Shown one piece after another: positions 8,552-18,411 of a stretch of DNA of 64,000 bases. The notes below the pieces were generated by a model that did no database searches, was not told the DNA's origin, and saw nothing but the letters and a program-made list of their open reading frames with translations. The number at the start of each line of letters is the position of its first letter. Position 1 is the stretch's first letter. The DNA is from Thiobacillus sp. 65-29 (GTDB lineage Bacteria; Pseudomonadota; Gammaproteobacteria; Burkholderiales; Thiobacillaceae), in the NCBI GenBank assembly GCA_001899775.1, contig MKWN01000043.1, forward strand, positions 19,171 through 83,170, read 5' to 3'. The position numbers and the translations under genes were made by a program.

Positions 8552-9489
8552 GCGAGACCGCCCATGTGCCGGTGCTGGCACAGGAGGCGGTGGACGCGCT
8601 GGCGATCGATCCGCAGGGGGTGTATGTCGACGCCACCTTCGGACGCGGCGGTCACAGCCGCCTGATCCTGGCGCAGTTGGGCCCCGCGGGCAGGCTGGTC
8701 GCGCTGGATCGCGACCCGGATGCCATCCGTGCCGGCGCGGCCGTGCACGACGCGCGACTGACGCTGGTGCGGCGCGCGTTTTCGCAGCTCGGTGCGGTGC
8801 TCGACGAACTCGGCATCGCGCGGGTGAACGGGATTTTGCTGGATATCGGCGTGTCGTCGCCGCAGCTCGACGACGCGACGCGCGGTTTCAGCTTCCGCTT
8901 CGATGCGCCGCTCGACATGCGCATGGATCCGGACAGCGGAATGTCCGCGGCGGACTGGCTGGCGACGGCGACGGAGGGGGAGATCGGTGAAGTCATTCGC
9001 AGCTACGGGGAAGAGCGGTTTGCTAAGCCGATTGCGCGCGCGCTTGTTGCGGCGCGGCAAAAAGAGCGCATCGGCACCACCGGCCAGCTCGCGCGCCTCA
9101 TCGCCGCGGCGGTCAAAAAGCGTGAGCCGGGGCAGCACCCGGCGACCCGCAGCTTCCAGGCTATACGGATTTATCTCAACCGCGAGCTGGAAGAGTTGAA
9201 AGCCGTGCTGCCGCAGTGCGTCGAACGCCTGCTGCCCGGAGGGCGGCTGGCGGTGATCAGCTTTCATTCGCTGGAAGACCGCATCGTCAAGCGCTTCATG
9301 CGCGACGAAGCGCAGGGCGAGCAGGCGCCGGCGCGGCTGCCGATTCCGGCGGCGATGCTGAAGCCGGGCCGGCTGAAACTGGTCGGCCGTGCGCGTCACG
9401 CGTCGGATGCGGAAGTTGCGGCCAATCCGCGCGCGCGTAGTGCGGTGCTGCGTGTCGCCGAACGCGTCGCCACGCCGGCGGGGGTATAG
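8548..9489 (+). CDS. rsmH: 16S rRNA (cytosine1402-N4)-methyltransferase RsmH
   Basis: 313 residues from a GTG start that overlaps the mraZ stop (GTGA), giving [15 protein letters not shown]. Motifs: [10 protein letters not shown] (SAM site), [34 protein letters not shown]. RsmH methylates N4 of C1402, the same nucleotide that RsmI 2'-O-methylates; both enzymes are in this window. A longer open frame upstream reads through mraZ in another frame and is not used. Confidence 0.95.
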   Translation: MSETAHVPVLAQEAVDALAIDPQGVYVDATFGRGGHSRLILAQLGPAGRLVALDRDPDAIRAGAAVHDARLTLVRRAFSQLGAVLDELGIARVNGILLDIGVSSPQLDDATRGFSFRFDAPLDMRMDPDSGMSAADWLATATEGEIGEVIRSYGEERFAKPIARALVAARQKERIGTTGQLARLIAAAVKKREPGQHPATRSFQAIRIYLNRELEELKAVLPQCVERLLPGGRLAVISFHSLEDRIVKRFMRDEAQGEQAPARLPIPAAMLKPGRLKLVGRARHASDAEVAANPRARSAVLRVAERVATPAGV

Positions 9490-9491
9490 GG

Positions 9492-9764
9492 GTGAGCCGT
9501 CTGAACGGGGTGCTGGCAGTGGTGCTGATCGCCTGCGCGCTGGCGCTGATCCAGTCGCAGCATCGGGCGCGCGTGTATTTCGTGGAACTGGAACGCCTCA
9601 AGAAGGAGGCGCGTGGATTGGACGAGCAGTGGGGACAATTGCAGCTGGAGCAGAGCACATGGGCCGACCCGGCGCGCGTCGACGCGCTCGCCCGCAGCCG
9701 GCTCGGTCTGGTGGCGCCCACGCATGAGCGCATCCGCATCGAACCGCTGGTGAGCGCGCCGTGA
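9492..9764 (+). CDS. ftsL: cell division protein FtsL
   Basis: 90 residues, GTG start two bases after the rsmH stop. One membrane segment (about 4-20, LNGVLAVVLIACALALIQ) is followed by a heptad-rich periplasmic coiled coil (YFVELERLKKEARGLDEQW) and a short end (RSRLGLVAP). FtsL works with FtsB and FtsQ to activate FtsWI. Identification relies on length, topology and position. The end overlaps ftsI (GTGA). Confidence 0.9.
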   Translation: MSRLNGVLAVVLIACALALIQSQHRARVYFVELERLKKEARGLDEQWGQLQLEQSTWADPARVDALARSRLGLVAPTHERIRIEPLVSAP

Positions 9765-11491
9765 ACTACCACGCGAAAACCCTGCTCAAAGTGCACCTTG
9801 CGCCCTGGCGCATGGCCACCGCGGGCGGCCTGCTGCTCGCCGGCCTGCTGGCGGTGACCGGGCGCGCGCTGTATCTGCAGGGGCTCCATACCGATTACCT
9901 GCAGGGCAAGGGCGATGCCGTCGCCAACCGCAGCCTCACGCTGCCGGCCCAGCGCGGCCAGGTGTCCGACCGCAACGGCCATCTGCTCGCCATCAGCACC
10001 CCGGTCGAATCCTTGTGGGCACGTCCCGCCGACCTCGAACTCAGCGCCGTGCAGCACGCGCAGCTCGCGCGCGTGCTGGAGGTGTCGCCTGCGCAATTGA
10101 CCCGCGTGCTCACGCGCGGGGTGCGCGGCGAATTCAGTGTACGGCGGGCGGTGACGCCGGAACAGGCGGCGAAGATCGCGGCGATGGGCGTGCCCGGCCT
10201 GCATTTGCGTCGTGAGTTCCGCCGTTACTACCCGGCCGGCGAAATTGCCGCCCACGTCGTCGGCTTCACCAACATCGACGATCTCGGCCAGGAAGGCGTC
10301 GAGCGCGCCTACCAGGACTGGCTCGCCGGCCGTGAAGGACAGAGGCAGATCCAGCGCGACCGCCGTGGCAACACCATTCGCGATCTCGTGCCGGTGAAAT
10401 CGGCGCAGATGGGTGGCAACCTGATGCTCGCGCTCGACCTCAAGCTCCAGTATCTGGCCCATCGCGAACTCGCGGCGGCGATCGCGCAGCACCGGGCCAA
10501 GGGCGGCAGCGTCGTGGTGCTCGACGCCAAGACCGGCGAAATCCTCGCGCTCGCCAACCAGCCCGACTTCAATCCCAACAACCGCAGCGACTACAAGCCG
10601 GGACCGATGCGCAACCGCGCGGTCATCGACACCTTCGAGCCCGGCTCCACGATCAAGCCCTTCGTCGCCGCAGCGGTGCTCGAACGCGGGCTTTATCATC
10701 CCGACAGCGTGATCGAAACCCCGGAGACCTGGCGCGTGGGCAACAAGCTGGTGCGCGACGTGCATCCGCATCCGCAGCTGACGGTGACGGAAATCATCCA
10801 GAAATCGAGCAACGTCGGTGCGGTGAAACTGGCCATGTCGCTCACCCCGCAGCAGTTCTGGGACGTCTTGCATCGCGCCGGCTTTGGCGAGCAGCCGGGC
10901 TCCGGCTTCCCCGGTGAAACCGCGGGCCGCCTGCGCGACGCCGCCGGCTGGAAGCCGGTCGAGCATGCCACCATGGCCTATGGCTACGGCCTGTCGGTCA
11001 GTTTGCTGCAACTGGCGCGCGCCTACATGGCATTCGCCAACGACGGCGAGGTGATGCCGCTGTCCTTCCTGCGTCGCGAGCCGCAGGAAATCGCGGGCGA
11101 ACGCGTGTTCTCCCCCGGTGTGGCGCGCGAGGTGCGCACCATGATGGAGGCCGTGACCCAGGAAGGCGGCACCGGCCAGCGCACGCGCGTGCCCGGCTAT
11201 CGCGTTGCCGGCAAGACCGGCACCGCGCACAAGCTGGTCGACGGCCGCTATGCCCCGGACCGCTATCTGTCATCCTTTGTCGGCATGGCGCCGGCGTCGA
11301 ACCCGCGCCTCATCATCGGCGTGGTGATCGACGAACCGTCCGATGGTGTGTACTACGGCGGCAGCGTCGCCGGTCCGGTGTTCGCCCAGGTGATGGCAGC
11401 GAGTCTGCGCCAGCTCGGCCTGCCGCCGGACGCACCGGAGAGCGCAACACACATGACGCAGCGCGCGACCGCCGCGCGAGGAGGGGCGTGA
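9761..11491 (+). CDS. ftsI: septal peptidoglycan transpeptidase FtsI (PBP3)
   Basis: 576 residues, GTG start overlapping ftsL. One N-terminal membrane segment (about 17-40), a PBP dimer domain (RGQVSDRNG), then the class B transpeptidase: SxxK at GSTIKPF with catalytic Ser near residue 296, SSN in KSSNVGAV, and KTG in AGKTGTAHK. It crosslinks septal peptidoglycan with FtsW, encoded further down. Length matches the E. coli protein (588). Its stop is inside GTGATG at the start of murE. Confidence 0.96.
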   Translation: MNYHAKTLLKVHLAPWRMATAGGLLLAGLLAVTGRALYLQGLHTDYLQGKGDAVANRSLTLPAQRGQVSDRNGHLLAISTPVESLWARPADLELSAVQHAQLARVLEVSPAQLTRVLTRGVRGEFSVRRAVTPEQAAKIAAMGVPGLHLRREFRRYYPAGEIAAHVVGFTNIDDLGQEGVERAYQDWLAGREGQRQIQRDRRGNTIRDLVPVKSAQMGGNLMLALDLKLQYLAHRELAAAIAQHRAKGGSVVVLDAKTGEILALANQPDFNPNNRSDYKPGPMRNRAVIDTFEPGSTIKPFVAAAVLERGLYHPDSVIETPETWRVGNKLVRDVHPHPQLTVTEIIQKSSNVGAVKLAMSLTPQQFWDVLHRAGFGEQPGSGFPGETAGRLRDAAGWKPVEHATMAYGYGLSVSLLQLARAYMAFANDGEVMPLSFLRREPQEIAGERVFSPGVAREVRTMMEAVTQEGGTGQRTRVPGYRVAGKTGTAHKLVDGRYAPDRYLSSFVGMAPASNPRLIIGVVIDEPSDGVYYGGSVAGPVFAQVMAASLRQLGLPPDAPESATHMTQRATAARGGA

Positions 11492-12963
11492 TGGCCCATC
11501 CCCAGGCTCGCCCTGCGTTCGTCACGACGGCGGAGTCAGTGCCGCACATTCTCGAACGGCTTGGCTTGCGGCCCGCGGCCCTGGTCAGTGACAGCCGCCG
11601 CGCGGGGCCGGGCACGGTATTCGTCGCCTACCCCGGCGAAGCGCGCGACGGCCGCGACTTCATCCCGGCCGCGGTGGCGCAACGCGTCGACGGCGTGCTG
11701 TGGGAACGTGATCATTACCAGTGGGATCCCGCGCTCGGCGTACCCAATGCAGGCGTCGAACATCTGCGCTCACGCATCGGCGAGATCGCCGCGCGCGTCT
11801 ACGGCGAGCCGTCGCGCGCGCTCGCCATGGTCGGTATCACCGGCACCAACGGCAAGACCTCGGTCGCGCACTGGGTGGCGCAGGCGCTCACCCGCCTGGG
11901 CCGTCGCGCCGCCATTGTCGGCACCGCCGGCAACGGCTTCCCCGGAGCGCTGGCGCCCGCGCTCAACACCACGCCCGATGCGATCGAACTGCACGAACGC
12001 CTCGCGCACTACCGCGCGCACGGCGCTGTCGCCTGCGCGATGGAGGTGTCCTCACACGGCCTCGCGCAGGGGCGCGTCAACGGCACACACTTCAAGGTCG
12101 CGGTGCTGACCAATCTCACGCGCGACCACCTCGACTACCACGGCGACATGGAGGCGTATGCCGCCGTGAAGGCGAAGCTCTTCGCGTGGCCGGGCCTCGA
12201 CAGTACCGTGCTCAATCTCGACGACGCTTTCGGCAGACATCTGGAAGCCGAGGTGCGCGCGGCACGCGTGGTCGGCTATGGCTTCACGCGCGGTGCGGTG
12301 CGCGGCGAACGCCTGCACCTGTCGCAGGACGGTCTGCAACTGCGCGTGCGCAGCGACTGGGGTGATGCGGAACTGCACGCGCCCCTGCTCGGGCGTTTCA
12401 ATGCCGCCAACCTGCTGGCCGTCCTCGCCACGTTGCTGGTGTTGGATATCGGGCTGGACGATGCCTGCCGCGCGCTCGCGCATGTGGAGCCGCCCCCCGG
12501 CCGCATGCAGACGCTCGGTGGCGGTGTCCAGCCGCTGGTGGTGGTGGATTACGCGCACACCCCCGATGCACTCGACAAGGCGCTCGCCGCGTTGCGCGAG
12601 GTCGCCGGTGCGGGACGCCTGATCTGCGTGTTCGGCTGCGGTGGCAACCGCGACCGTGGCAAGCGGCCACTGATGGGCGCGGCCGCCAGCCGCGGCGCGG
12701 ATGTGGTCTGGGTTACCAGCGACAACCCGCGCAACGAGGATCCGCAACGCATCATCGACGACATTCTCGCCGGCATGTCCGGCCGACCGGCTGTCGAACC
12801 CGATCGGGCGCGCGCGATTTTCGAAGCGGTCGGCGGCGCGCGCCAGGGCGACGTAGTGCTGATCGCCGGCAAGGGACACGAGGACTACCAGGAATCCGGT
12901 GGCGAGCGCCAGCCGTTTTCCGACGACGCGATGGCGAGAAAGGCGCTCGACGCATGGACATGA
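11491..12963 (+). CDS. murE: UDP-MurNAc-L-Ala-D-Glu:meso-DAP ligase MurE
   Basis: 490 residues. I chose ATG 11491 over GTG 11488 because AGGAGG at 11479-11484 sits six bases before it. Mur ligase features: GITGTNGKTS P-loop, EVSSHGLAQGRV, and DNPRNEDP, whose DNPR motif marks meso-diaminopimelate specificity. It adds meso-DAP to the UDP-MurNAc dipeptide in the cytoplasm. It overlaps murF by ten bases. Confidence 0.95.
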   Translation: MAHPQARPAFVTTAESVPHILERLGLRPAALVSDSRRAGPGTVFVAYPGEARDGRDFIPAAVAQRVDGVLWERDHYQWDPALGVPNAGVEHLRSRIGEIAARVYGEPSRALAMVGITGTNGKTSVAHWVAQALTRLGRRAAIVGTAGNGFPGALAPALNTTPDAIELHERLAHYRAHGAVACAMEVSSHGLAQGRVNGTHFKVAVLTNLTRDHLDYHGDMEAYAAVKAKLFAWPGLDSTVLNLDDAFGRHLEAEVRAARVVGYGFTRGAVRGERLHLSQDGLQLRVRSDWGDAELHAPLLGRFNAANLLAVLATLLVLDIGLDDACRALAHVEPPPGRMQTLGGGVQPLVVVDYAHTPDALDKALAALREVAGAGRLICVFGCGGNRDRGKRPLMGAAASRGADVVWVTSDNPRNEDPQRIIDDILAGMSGRPAVEPDRARAIFEAVGGARQGDVVLIAGKGHEDYQESGGERQPFSDDAMARKALDAWT

Positions 12964-14309
12964 ATCTCCCGCTTTCCGACGCCGCGGCGATGCTCGGCGC
13001 ATCATTCGCCGGACCTGACGCCGTGGTGCATCGTGTGTCGACCGACAGCCGGGCGATCCAGCCGGGCGATCTTTTTTTCGGCCTGCGCGGCGAGCGGTTC
13101 GACGGCGGCGCTTTCGCCGCCCGGGCGTTGCAACAGGGCGCGGCCGGCGTGGTGCTCGATCGCACCCAGGCACCGGAAATCGGCGATGCCCTGCGCGTCG
13201 ACGATACCCGCCTCGCGCTCGGTCGTCTGGCCGCCGCGTGGCGGCAGCGCTTCGGCATCCCGGTGGCGGCGATCACCGGCAGCAACGGCAAGACCACGGT
13301 GAAGGAAATGCTCGCGGCGATCCTGCGTGCGGAAACGGGCAGCGACGAGGCTGTACTCGCCACCGAGGGCAACCTCAACAACGACATCGGCCTGCCCCTG
13401 ATGCTGCTGCGCGTGCGTCCGCACCATCGCTTCGCCGTGCTGGAAATGGGCATGAACCACGCTGGCGAGATCGACTATCTCACCCGCATCGCAAGTCCCG
13501 ACGTGGCGCTGGTGAACAATGCCATGACCGCGCACATTGGCCTTCTCGGCTCGGTCGAGGCGATCGCGCGCGCCAAGGGTGAAATCTTCAACGGCCTCGG
13601 CCCGGGCGGCATCGCGCTGTTCAATGCCGACGACGCGCACGCCGGTCTCTGGCGCGACGCCAATACCGCGCGCAGCGTCATCGACTTCGGCATGCAACAG
13701 CCGGCGCGCGTGCGTGGAAGTTACGACGCAACAACCTCGGCGCTGGCGATCGAGCTTCTCGACGTGCACCTTGACGTCACGTTGCAGGTGCCGGGTGTAC
13801 ACAATGCAATGAACGCACTTGCCGCCGCCGCGGCCGCGTTCGCGCTCGATGTGAGCCCGGCCTGCATCGTCGAGGGGCTGGAGGGATTTTCCGGCATCGA
13901 GGGGCGTCTGCAAAGCAAGCCTGCGTTGCACGGCGCGACCTTCATCGATGACACCTACAACGCCAACCCGGATTCGGTGCGGGCGGCGCTTGCGGTGCTT
14001 GCGCAGTATCCGGGGCGAAAACTCCTCGTGCTCGGCGACATGGGCGAGCTCGGCGCCGGGGCACCGGCGATGCATGCCGAAATCGGCCGTGCCGCGCGTG
14101 CGGCCGGCGTCGAGCGTCTGTTCGCGCTCGGCGAACTGAGTCGCGAAACCGTGGCCGCCTTCGGCACGGGGGCCATGCATTTCGAGCGCATCGAGGAACT
14201 GCTCGCCGAAGTGGAAAACGCGCTCGGCGCGGACACCGTGGCCCTGGTGAAGGGCTCGCGCTTCATGCAGATGGAGCGTGTGGTGAAAAGCTTCACGGAG
14301 GGCCACTGA
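12954..14309 (+). CDS. murF: UDP-MurNAc-tripeptide:D-Ala-D-Ala ligase MurF
   Basis: 451 residues. The ATP-binding loop [37 protein letters not shown] and the C-terminal [11 protein letters not shown] and LGDMGELG motifs are those of MurF. It adds D-Ala-D-Ala made by Ddl (22173-23084). A second in-frame ATG lies two codons downstream; the first is used here because it keeps the overlap with murE. Confidence 0.95.
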   Translation: MDMNLPLSDAAAMLGASFAGPDAVVHRVSTDSRAIQPGDLFFGLRGERFDGGAFAARALQQGAAGVVLDRTQAPEIGDALRVDDTRLALGRLAAAWRQRFGIPVAAITGSNGKTTVKEMLAAILRAETGSDEAVLATEGNLNNDIGLPLMLLRVRPHHRFAVLEMGMNHAGEIDYLTRIASPDVALVNNAMTAHIGLLGSVEAIARAKGEIFNGLGPGGIALFNADDAHAGLWRDANTARSVIDFGMQQPARVRGSYDATTSALAIELLDVHLDVTLQVPGVHNAMNALAAAAAAFALDVSPACIVEGLEGFSGIEGRLQSKPALHGATFIDDTYNANPDSVRAALAVLAQYPGRKLLVLGDMGELGAGAPAMHAEIGRAARAAGVERLFALGELSRETVAAFGTGAMHFERIEELLAEVENALGADTVALVKGSRFMQMERVVKSFTEGH

Positions 14310-14310
14310 C

Positions 14311-15396
14311 ATGCTGCTGTGGCTGTTCCAGCATCTCGGCCAGGACGTTCGGGCCTTCAATGTTTTCAACTATCTCACCCTGCGCACGGTGCTGGCCGCA
14401 CTCACCGCGCTGACGATCTCGTTCATCGTCGGCCCCGCGGTGATCCGCAGGCTGACATTGCTGAAGATCGGCCAGTCGGTGCGCACCGATGGACCCCAGA
14501 CGCATCTGGTGAAGGCCGGTACACCCACCATGGGCGGCGCGCTGATCCTGGTCTCGGTCATCGTCACCACCCTGTTGTGGGCGGACCTGACGAACGCCTA
14601 CGTCTGGGTCGCCCTGTTCACGCTCAGCGGATTCGGCGTCATCGGCTGGGTCGACGACTGGCGCAAGGTGGTCGAGAAGAATTCACGCGGGCTGCCATCG
14701 CGCTGGAAATATTTCTGGCAGTCGGTAATCGGCCTGGCCGTGGCGGGCTATCTCTGGCACGCCGCGACGTTGCCGCAGCATACCGAACTCATCATTCCCT
14801 TCGCGAAACACGCCACCCTGACGCTGTCGGCGGCCGCCTTCATCGCGCTTGCCTACTTCGTCGTTGTCGGCGCGTCCAATGCGGTGAACCTCACCGACGG
14901 TCTCGACGGTCTCGCCATCCTGCCCACCGTGATGGTGGCGGCCGCGCTGGCGATCTTCGCCTACGTCGCAGGGCACGCGGTGTTCTCCAAATACCTCGGC
15001 GTGCCCTTCGTACCGGGTGCCGGCGAGCTCGCCATCTTCTGCGCGGCGATGGCGGGCGCCGGACTGGCCTTCCTGTGGTTCAACGCCTACCCGGCGGAAG
15101 TGTTCATGGGCGACGTCGGTGCGCTGGCGCTCGGCGCCGCGCTCGGCGTAGTCGCCGTCATCGTGCGCCAGGAAATCATCCTTTTCATCATGTGCGGCGT
15201 GTTCGTGGTGGAGACTCTGTCGGTGATGGTGCAGGTCGCCTCGTTCAAGCTCACCGGCAAACGTGTGTTCCGCATGGCGCCCATCCACCACCACTACGAA
15301 CTCAAGGGCTGGAAGGAGAATCAGGTCGTCGTGCGTTTCTGGATCATCAGCATGATGCTGGTGCTGATTGGCCTTTCGAGCCTGAAACTGAGATGA
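14311..15396 (+). CDS. mraY: phospho-MurNAc-pentapeptide translocase MraY
   Basis: 361 residues, about ten membrane helices. Signature motifs: KAGTPTMGG, the Mg-binding [28 protein letters not shown] and [13 protein letters not shown]. It makes lipid I from UDP-MurNAc-pentapeptide and undecaprenyl phosphate. ATG is one base after the murF stop. Its last 67 bases are duplicated 158 bases downstream, just before murD. Confidence 0.96.
   Translation: MLLWLFQHLGQDVRAFNVFNYLTLRTVLAALTALTISFIVGPAVIRRLTLLKIGQSVRTDGPQTHLVKAGTPTMGGALILVSVIVTTLLWADLTNAYVWVALFTLSGFGVIGWVDDWRKVVEKNSRGLPSRWKYFWQSVIGLAVAGYLWHAATLPQHTELIIPFAKHATLTLSAAAFIALAYFVVVGASNAVNLTDGLDGLAILPTVMVAAALAIFAYVAGHAVFSKYLGVPFVPGAGELAIFCAAMAGAGLAFLWFNAYPAEVFMGDVGALALGAALGVVAVIVRQEIILFIMCGVFVVETLSVMVQVASFKLTGKRVFRMAPIHHHYELKGWKENQVVVRFWIISMMLVLIGLSSLKLR
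15330..15396 (+). repeat. direct repeat copy 1: 3' end of mraY
   Basis: 67 bases ending with the mraY stop recur at 15488-15554 with two differences (AGC/AGT for Ser, AGA/CGA for Arg), both synonymous in the mraY frame. Copy 2 ends at the murD start, so the murD junction CTGCGATGAAC looks like the original mraY/murD overlap. Confidence 0.9.
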
Positions 15397-15554
15397 GCGC
15401 CTCCAGAATGAAACGCACCACGGGAAGATTCGGGGGAGACTCACGTGCAGGCTCCGCCTGCACGTTATGGCGACACCAGAATCCTCCCGTGCGTTTCTGG
15501 ATCATCAGCATGATGCTGGTGCTGATTGGCCTTTCGAGTCTGAAACTGCGATGA
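15393..15554 (+). CDS. linker ORF between mraY and murD (53 aa), hypothetical
   Basis: The ATG (15393) overlaps the mraY stop as ATGA and the stop (15552-15554) overlaps the murD ATG as ATGA. Residues 1-32 come from inserted repeat DNA ([13 protein letters not shown] start). Residues 33-53 repeat the MraY C-terminus, including the hydrophobic run [12 protein letters not shown], so the product would have one short membrane segment. The insert contains a perfect 9-bp hairpin (CGTGCAGGC/GCCTGCACG) and an imperfect longer one (CACGGGAAGATTC against GAATCCTCCCGTG). I know no homologue. It may serve only to carry ribosomes from mraY to murD. Confidence 0.4.
   Translation: MSASRMKRTTGRFGGDSRAGSACTLWRHQNPPVRFWIISMMLVLIGLSSLKLR
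15488..15554 (+). repeat. direct repeat copy 2: mraY end rebuilt before murD
   Basis: The second copy of the 67-base mraY end. It lies outside mraY but stays in the frame of the linker ORF, so it still encodes the MraY C-terminal peptide ending SSLKLR. Confidence 0.9.
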
Positions 15555-16957
15555 ACTACGACAGTCTTGGCCTCGCTGGAAAGAAAGTGCTGGTGCTCGG
15601 TCTGGGCGACACCGGGCTGTCGTGCGCGCGCTGGCTTGCGGCGCGCGGCGCCAAGGTGAGTGTGGCCGACACCCGCGACGCGCCGCCGCACGCGACGCGG
15701 CTGGCCGAGTTGTTGCCGGGCGTGCCACTGTTTACGGGTCCGTTCGACGCAGCGCGCCTGCTGGCGGCCGGACTCGTGGTGGTGAGTCCGGGCGTTCCAC
15801 TCGCCGACCCGGCGCTGGCACGCGCCGTTGCCGCGGGTGTCGAAACGGTGGGCGACGTCGAGTTGTTCGCACGCGCGTTGCAGGCACTGAATGCGGGACG
15901 CGAACAGCCGATGCGCGTGCTCGCCATCACCGGCAGCAACGGCAAGAGCACGGTCACCGCGATGTGCGGCGACATGTGTCGCATGGCCGGGCTGTCGGTT
16001 TGCGTCGCCGGCAACATCGGCCTGCCGGTGCTCGATGCGCTGTACGAAATCGAGCAGGGGCATGCGCCGGTGCCGCAGGTGTGGGTGCTTGAACTGTCCT
16101 CGTTCCAGCTGGAAACGACCATGAGCCTCGACGCCGCTGCCGCCACCGTGCTGAACCTGTCGGAAGACCACATGGACCGTTACCCGGACATGGAAAGCTA
16201 CGCCGCCGCCAAGGCGCGCATCTTCAGTGGGCACGGCGTGCAGGTACTCAACCGCGACGATCTCCGTACGCTGGCGATGGCGCGCCCGGGACGACGGGTG
16301 GTGAGTTTCGGTCTGGATCGGTGTCCGCAGGGCGAGAACTTCGGCCTGTGCGAGGACGAGCTGTGTCTCGGCGGCGACATGCTGATGCCGCTCTCCGCGC
16401 TGCCGGTGGCCGGCCTGCACAACGCCGCCAACGCCCTTGCGGCGCTGGCGCTGACGCGTGCGCTCGGCCTGCCGATGGAAGCCCTGCTGCGCGGACTGCT
16501 GCACTTCAAGGGGCTGCCGCACCGGGTGGAGAAAGTCGCCGAAATCGGTGGCGTGACCTGGTACGACGATTCGAAGGGCACCAATGTCGGGGCGACCGAA
16601 GCCGCGCTGTACGGCATGGGCCGGCGTCGTGCGGTGGTGATCCTCGGCGGCGACGGCAAGGGACAGGATTTCTCGCCCCTCAAGGCAGCGGTCGAGGCCA
16701 ACGCCCGCGCGGTGGTGCTGATCGGGCGCGACGCGCCGGCGATCGCCGCCGCCCTCGACGGCTGCGGCGTCGCCACGCATCGCGCCGCGAGCATGGAGGA
16801 CGCCGTCGCGCTGGCGCAGCAACTGGCGCAGCCGGGCGACGCCGTGCTGCTCTCGCCTGCCTGTGCGAGTTTCGACATGTTCCGCAACTACGTCCACCGC
16901 GCCGAAGTGTTCGTCGCCGCAGTGAAGCGACTTGCCGCCGGGACGGGAGCGATCTGA
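15551..16957 (+). CDS. murD: UDP-MurNAc-L-Ala:D-Glu ligase MurD
   Basis: 468 residues starting [22 protein letters not shown] (Rossmann-type N-domain), with [15 protein letters not shown]-loop, [29 protein letters not shown] and the C-terminal [12 protein letters not shown] and [12 protein letters not shown] motifs. It adds D-glutamate to UDP-MurNAc-L-Ala. An upstream extension of the frame runs into the repeat and is rejected because ATG 15551 matches the family start. Confidence 0.95.
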   Translation: MNYDSLGLAGKKVLVLGLGDTGLSCARWLAARGAKVSVADTRDAPPHATRLAELLPGVPLFTGPFDAARLLAAGLVVVSPGVPLADPALARAVAAGVETVGDVELFARALQALNAGREQPMRVLAITGSNGKSTVTAMCGDMCRMAGLSVCVAGNIGLPVLDALYEIEQGHAPVPQVWVLELSSFQLETTMSLDAAAATVLNLSEDHMDRYPDMESYAAAKARIFSGHGVQVLNRDDLRTLAMARPGRRVVSFGLDRCPQGENFGLCEDELCLGGDMLMPLSALPVAGLHNAANALAALALTRALGLPMEALLRGLLHFKGLPHRVEKVAEIGGVTWYDDSKGTNVGATEAALYGMGRRRAVVILGGDGKGQDFSPLKAAVEANARAVVLIGRDAPAIAAALDGCGVATHRAASMEDAVALAQQLAQPGDAVLLSPACASFDMFRNYVHRAEVFVAAVKRLAAGTGAI

Positions 16958-16958
16958 C

Positions 16959-18116
16959 ATGCTGTACACCGCACGCGCCCCCCGTCTTACCGCCGAACTC
17001 GATTTCGGCCTGCTGTGGCTCGCGCTCGGGCTGCTCGCGATCGGGCTGGTGATGGTCTACTCGGCATCGCTCGCCATCGCCGAGGCGGCACGCTACACCG
17101 GACACAACGGTGAGTACTACCTTATCCGCCAGGCGATCTTCATCGCGCTTGGCGTCGGCGTCGGCGTGGCCGCGTTCCAGGTCCCCATGCGCGTGTGGCA
17201 GCAGGCCGCCCCCTATCTCTTCCTCGGCGGCCTGTTGCTGCTGGTGGTGGTGCTGATACCCGGCATCGGCCGCGAGGTCAACGGCAGCCGGCGCTGGATT
17301 CCACTCGGTTTTGCCAACCTGCAACCCTCCGAACTCATGAAATTCCTCGCCGTGCTGTATGCGGCCGACTACACCACGCGCAAGGCGGCCTTCATGCACG
17401 ACCTGAAGAAGGGCTTCCTGCCGATGGCAGCGGTGATGATGGCGACTGGCGTGCTGCTGCTGAGCGAACCCGATTTTGGCGCCTTCGTGGTCATCGTCGG
17501 TATCGCCATGGGCATTCTTTTTCTTGGCGGACTGAACTGGAAGGTGTTTGCCGGCCTGGTCGTCGTCCTGCTGTTCGGATTCGCTGCGCTGATCCTGTCG
17601 TCCGATTACCGCCGGGAGCGCCTGCTCAATTTCATGGATCCGTTCAAGGATCCCTACGGCAGTGGTTATCAGCTTTCGCATGCGCTGATCGCCTTCGGCC
17701 GCGGCGAGTGGCTGGGACTGGGGCTGGGAGGCAGCGTCGAGAAGCTGTTCTACCTGCCGGAAGCGCATACCGATTTCCTCCTCGCGGTGATCGCCGAGGA
17801 ATTCGGCTTCGCCGGTGTCGTGGTGGTGATCGGCCTGTTCGCCTGGCTCATCGTCAAGGCCTTCCTCATCGGCCATCGCGCCGCCCGCCTCGAACGTCAT
17901 TTCTGTGCGCTGGTGGCGCAGGGCATCGGCATCTGGCTCGGTGTGCAGGCACTCATCAACATGGGCGTGAACGTTGGCCTGCTGCCGACCAAGGGCCTCA
18001 CCCTGCCGTTCCTGTCGTTCGGGGGCTCCGGCATCGTGGCGAACTGCCTCGCGGTCGCGGTGCTGCTGCGCATCGACTGGGAGCAACGGCAGATGATGCG
18101 GGGGAAAACCTTCTGA
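16959..18116 (+). CDS. ftsW: septal peptidoglycan glycosyltransferase FtsW
   Basis: 385 residues, SEDS family, about ten membrane helices. It shows YSASLAIAE after helix 1, [20 protein letters not shown] (SEDS signature), [38 protein letters not shown] and [11 protein letters not shown]. It polymerises septal glycan with FtsI. The ATG is one base after the murD stop; nine upstream in-frame codons overlap murD. The last 21 bases, ATGCGGGGG to the stop, are repeated twice downstream. Confidence 0.95.
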   Translation: MLYTARAPRLTAELDFGLLWLALGLLAIGLVMVYSASLAIAEAARYTGHNGEYYLIRQAIFIALGVGVGVAAFQVPMRVWQQAAPYLFLGGLLLLVVVLIPGIGREVNGSRRWIPLGFANLQPSELMKFLAVLYAADYTTRKAAFMHDLKKGFLPMAAVMMATGVLLLSEPDFGAFVVIVGIAMGILFLGGLNWKVFAGLVVVLLFGFAALILSSDYRRERLLNFMDPFKDPYGSGYQLSHALIAFGRGEWLGLGLGGSVEKLFYLPEAHTDFLLAVIAEEFGFAGVVVVIGLFAWLIVKAFLIGHRAARLERHFCALVAQGIGIWLGVQALINMGVNVGLLPTKGLTLPFLSFGGSGIVANCLAVAVLLRIDWEQRQMMRGKTF

Positions 18117-18235
18117 TGATTCACTTTGTCCGCATCATCTCCCTCTCCCCAACCCTCTCCCGCAAGCGGGCGAGGGAGCAAACGTGCGCTGCGCGCGCCC
18201 ACAGCGATTCGACGATGCGGGGGAAAACCTTCTGA
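18116..18235 (+). CDS. linker ORF 1 between ftsW and murG (39 aa), hypothetical
   Basis: The ATG (18116) shares a base with the ftsW stop (TGATG) and its own stop TGA 18233-18235 shares a base with the next linker start. The product begins [14 protein letters not shown], has a basic middle (SRKRARE) and ends MRGKTF like FtsW. No recognisable family. It could be a coupling device or a chance reading of repeat DNA. Confidence 0.38.
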   Translation: MIHFVRIISLSPTLSRKRAREQTCAARAHSDSTMRGKTF

Positions 18236-18411
18236 TGATTCACTTTGTCCGCATCATCTCCCTCTCCCCAACCCTACACCCGCGAGGGGTACGCCGGTGG
18301 GTGCCCCGCTGCTCCGCAGCGACCCTTCCGCAGTCCCGCAAGCGGGCGAGGGAGCAAACGTGCGCTGCGCGCGCCCAAGGCGATTCGACGATGCGGGGGA
18401 AAACTTTCTGA
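18235..18411 (+). CDS. linker ORF 2 between ftsW and murG (58 aa), hypothetical
   Basis: Starts in TGATG with linker 1 and ends in TGATG with murG (stop 18409-18411, murG ATG 18411). It has the same first 14 residues as linker 1 and the same MRGKTF end, with an extra in-frame segment ([10 protein letters not shown]...) from the nested insertion. The insertion did not break the frame. Confidence 0.38.
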   Translation: MIHFVRIISLSPTLHPRGVRRWVPRCSAATLPQSRKRAREQTCAARAQGDSTMRGKTF

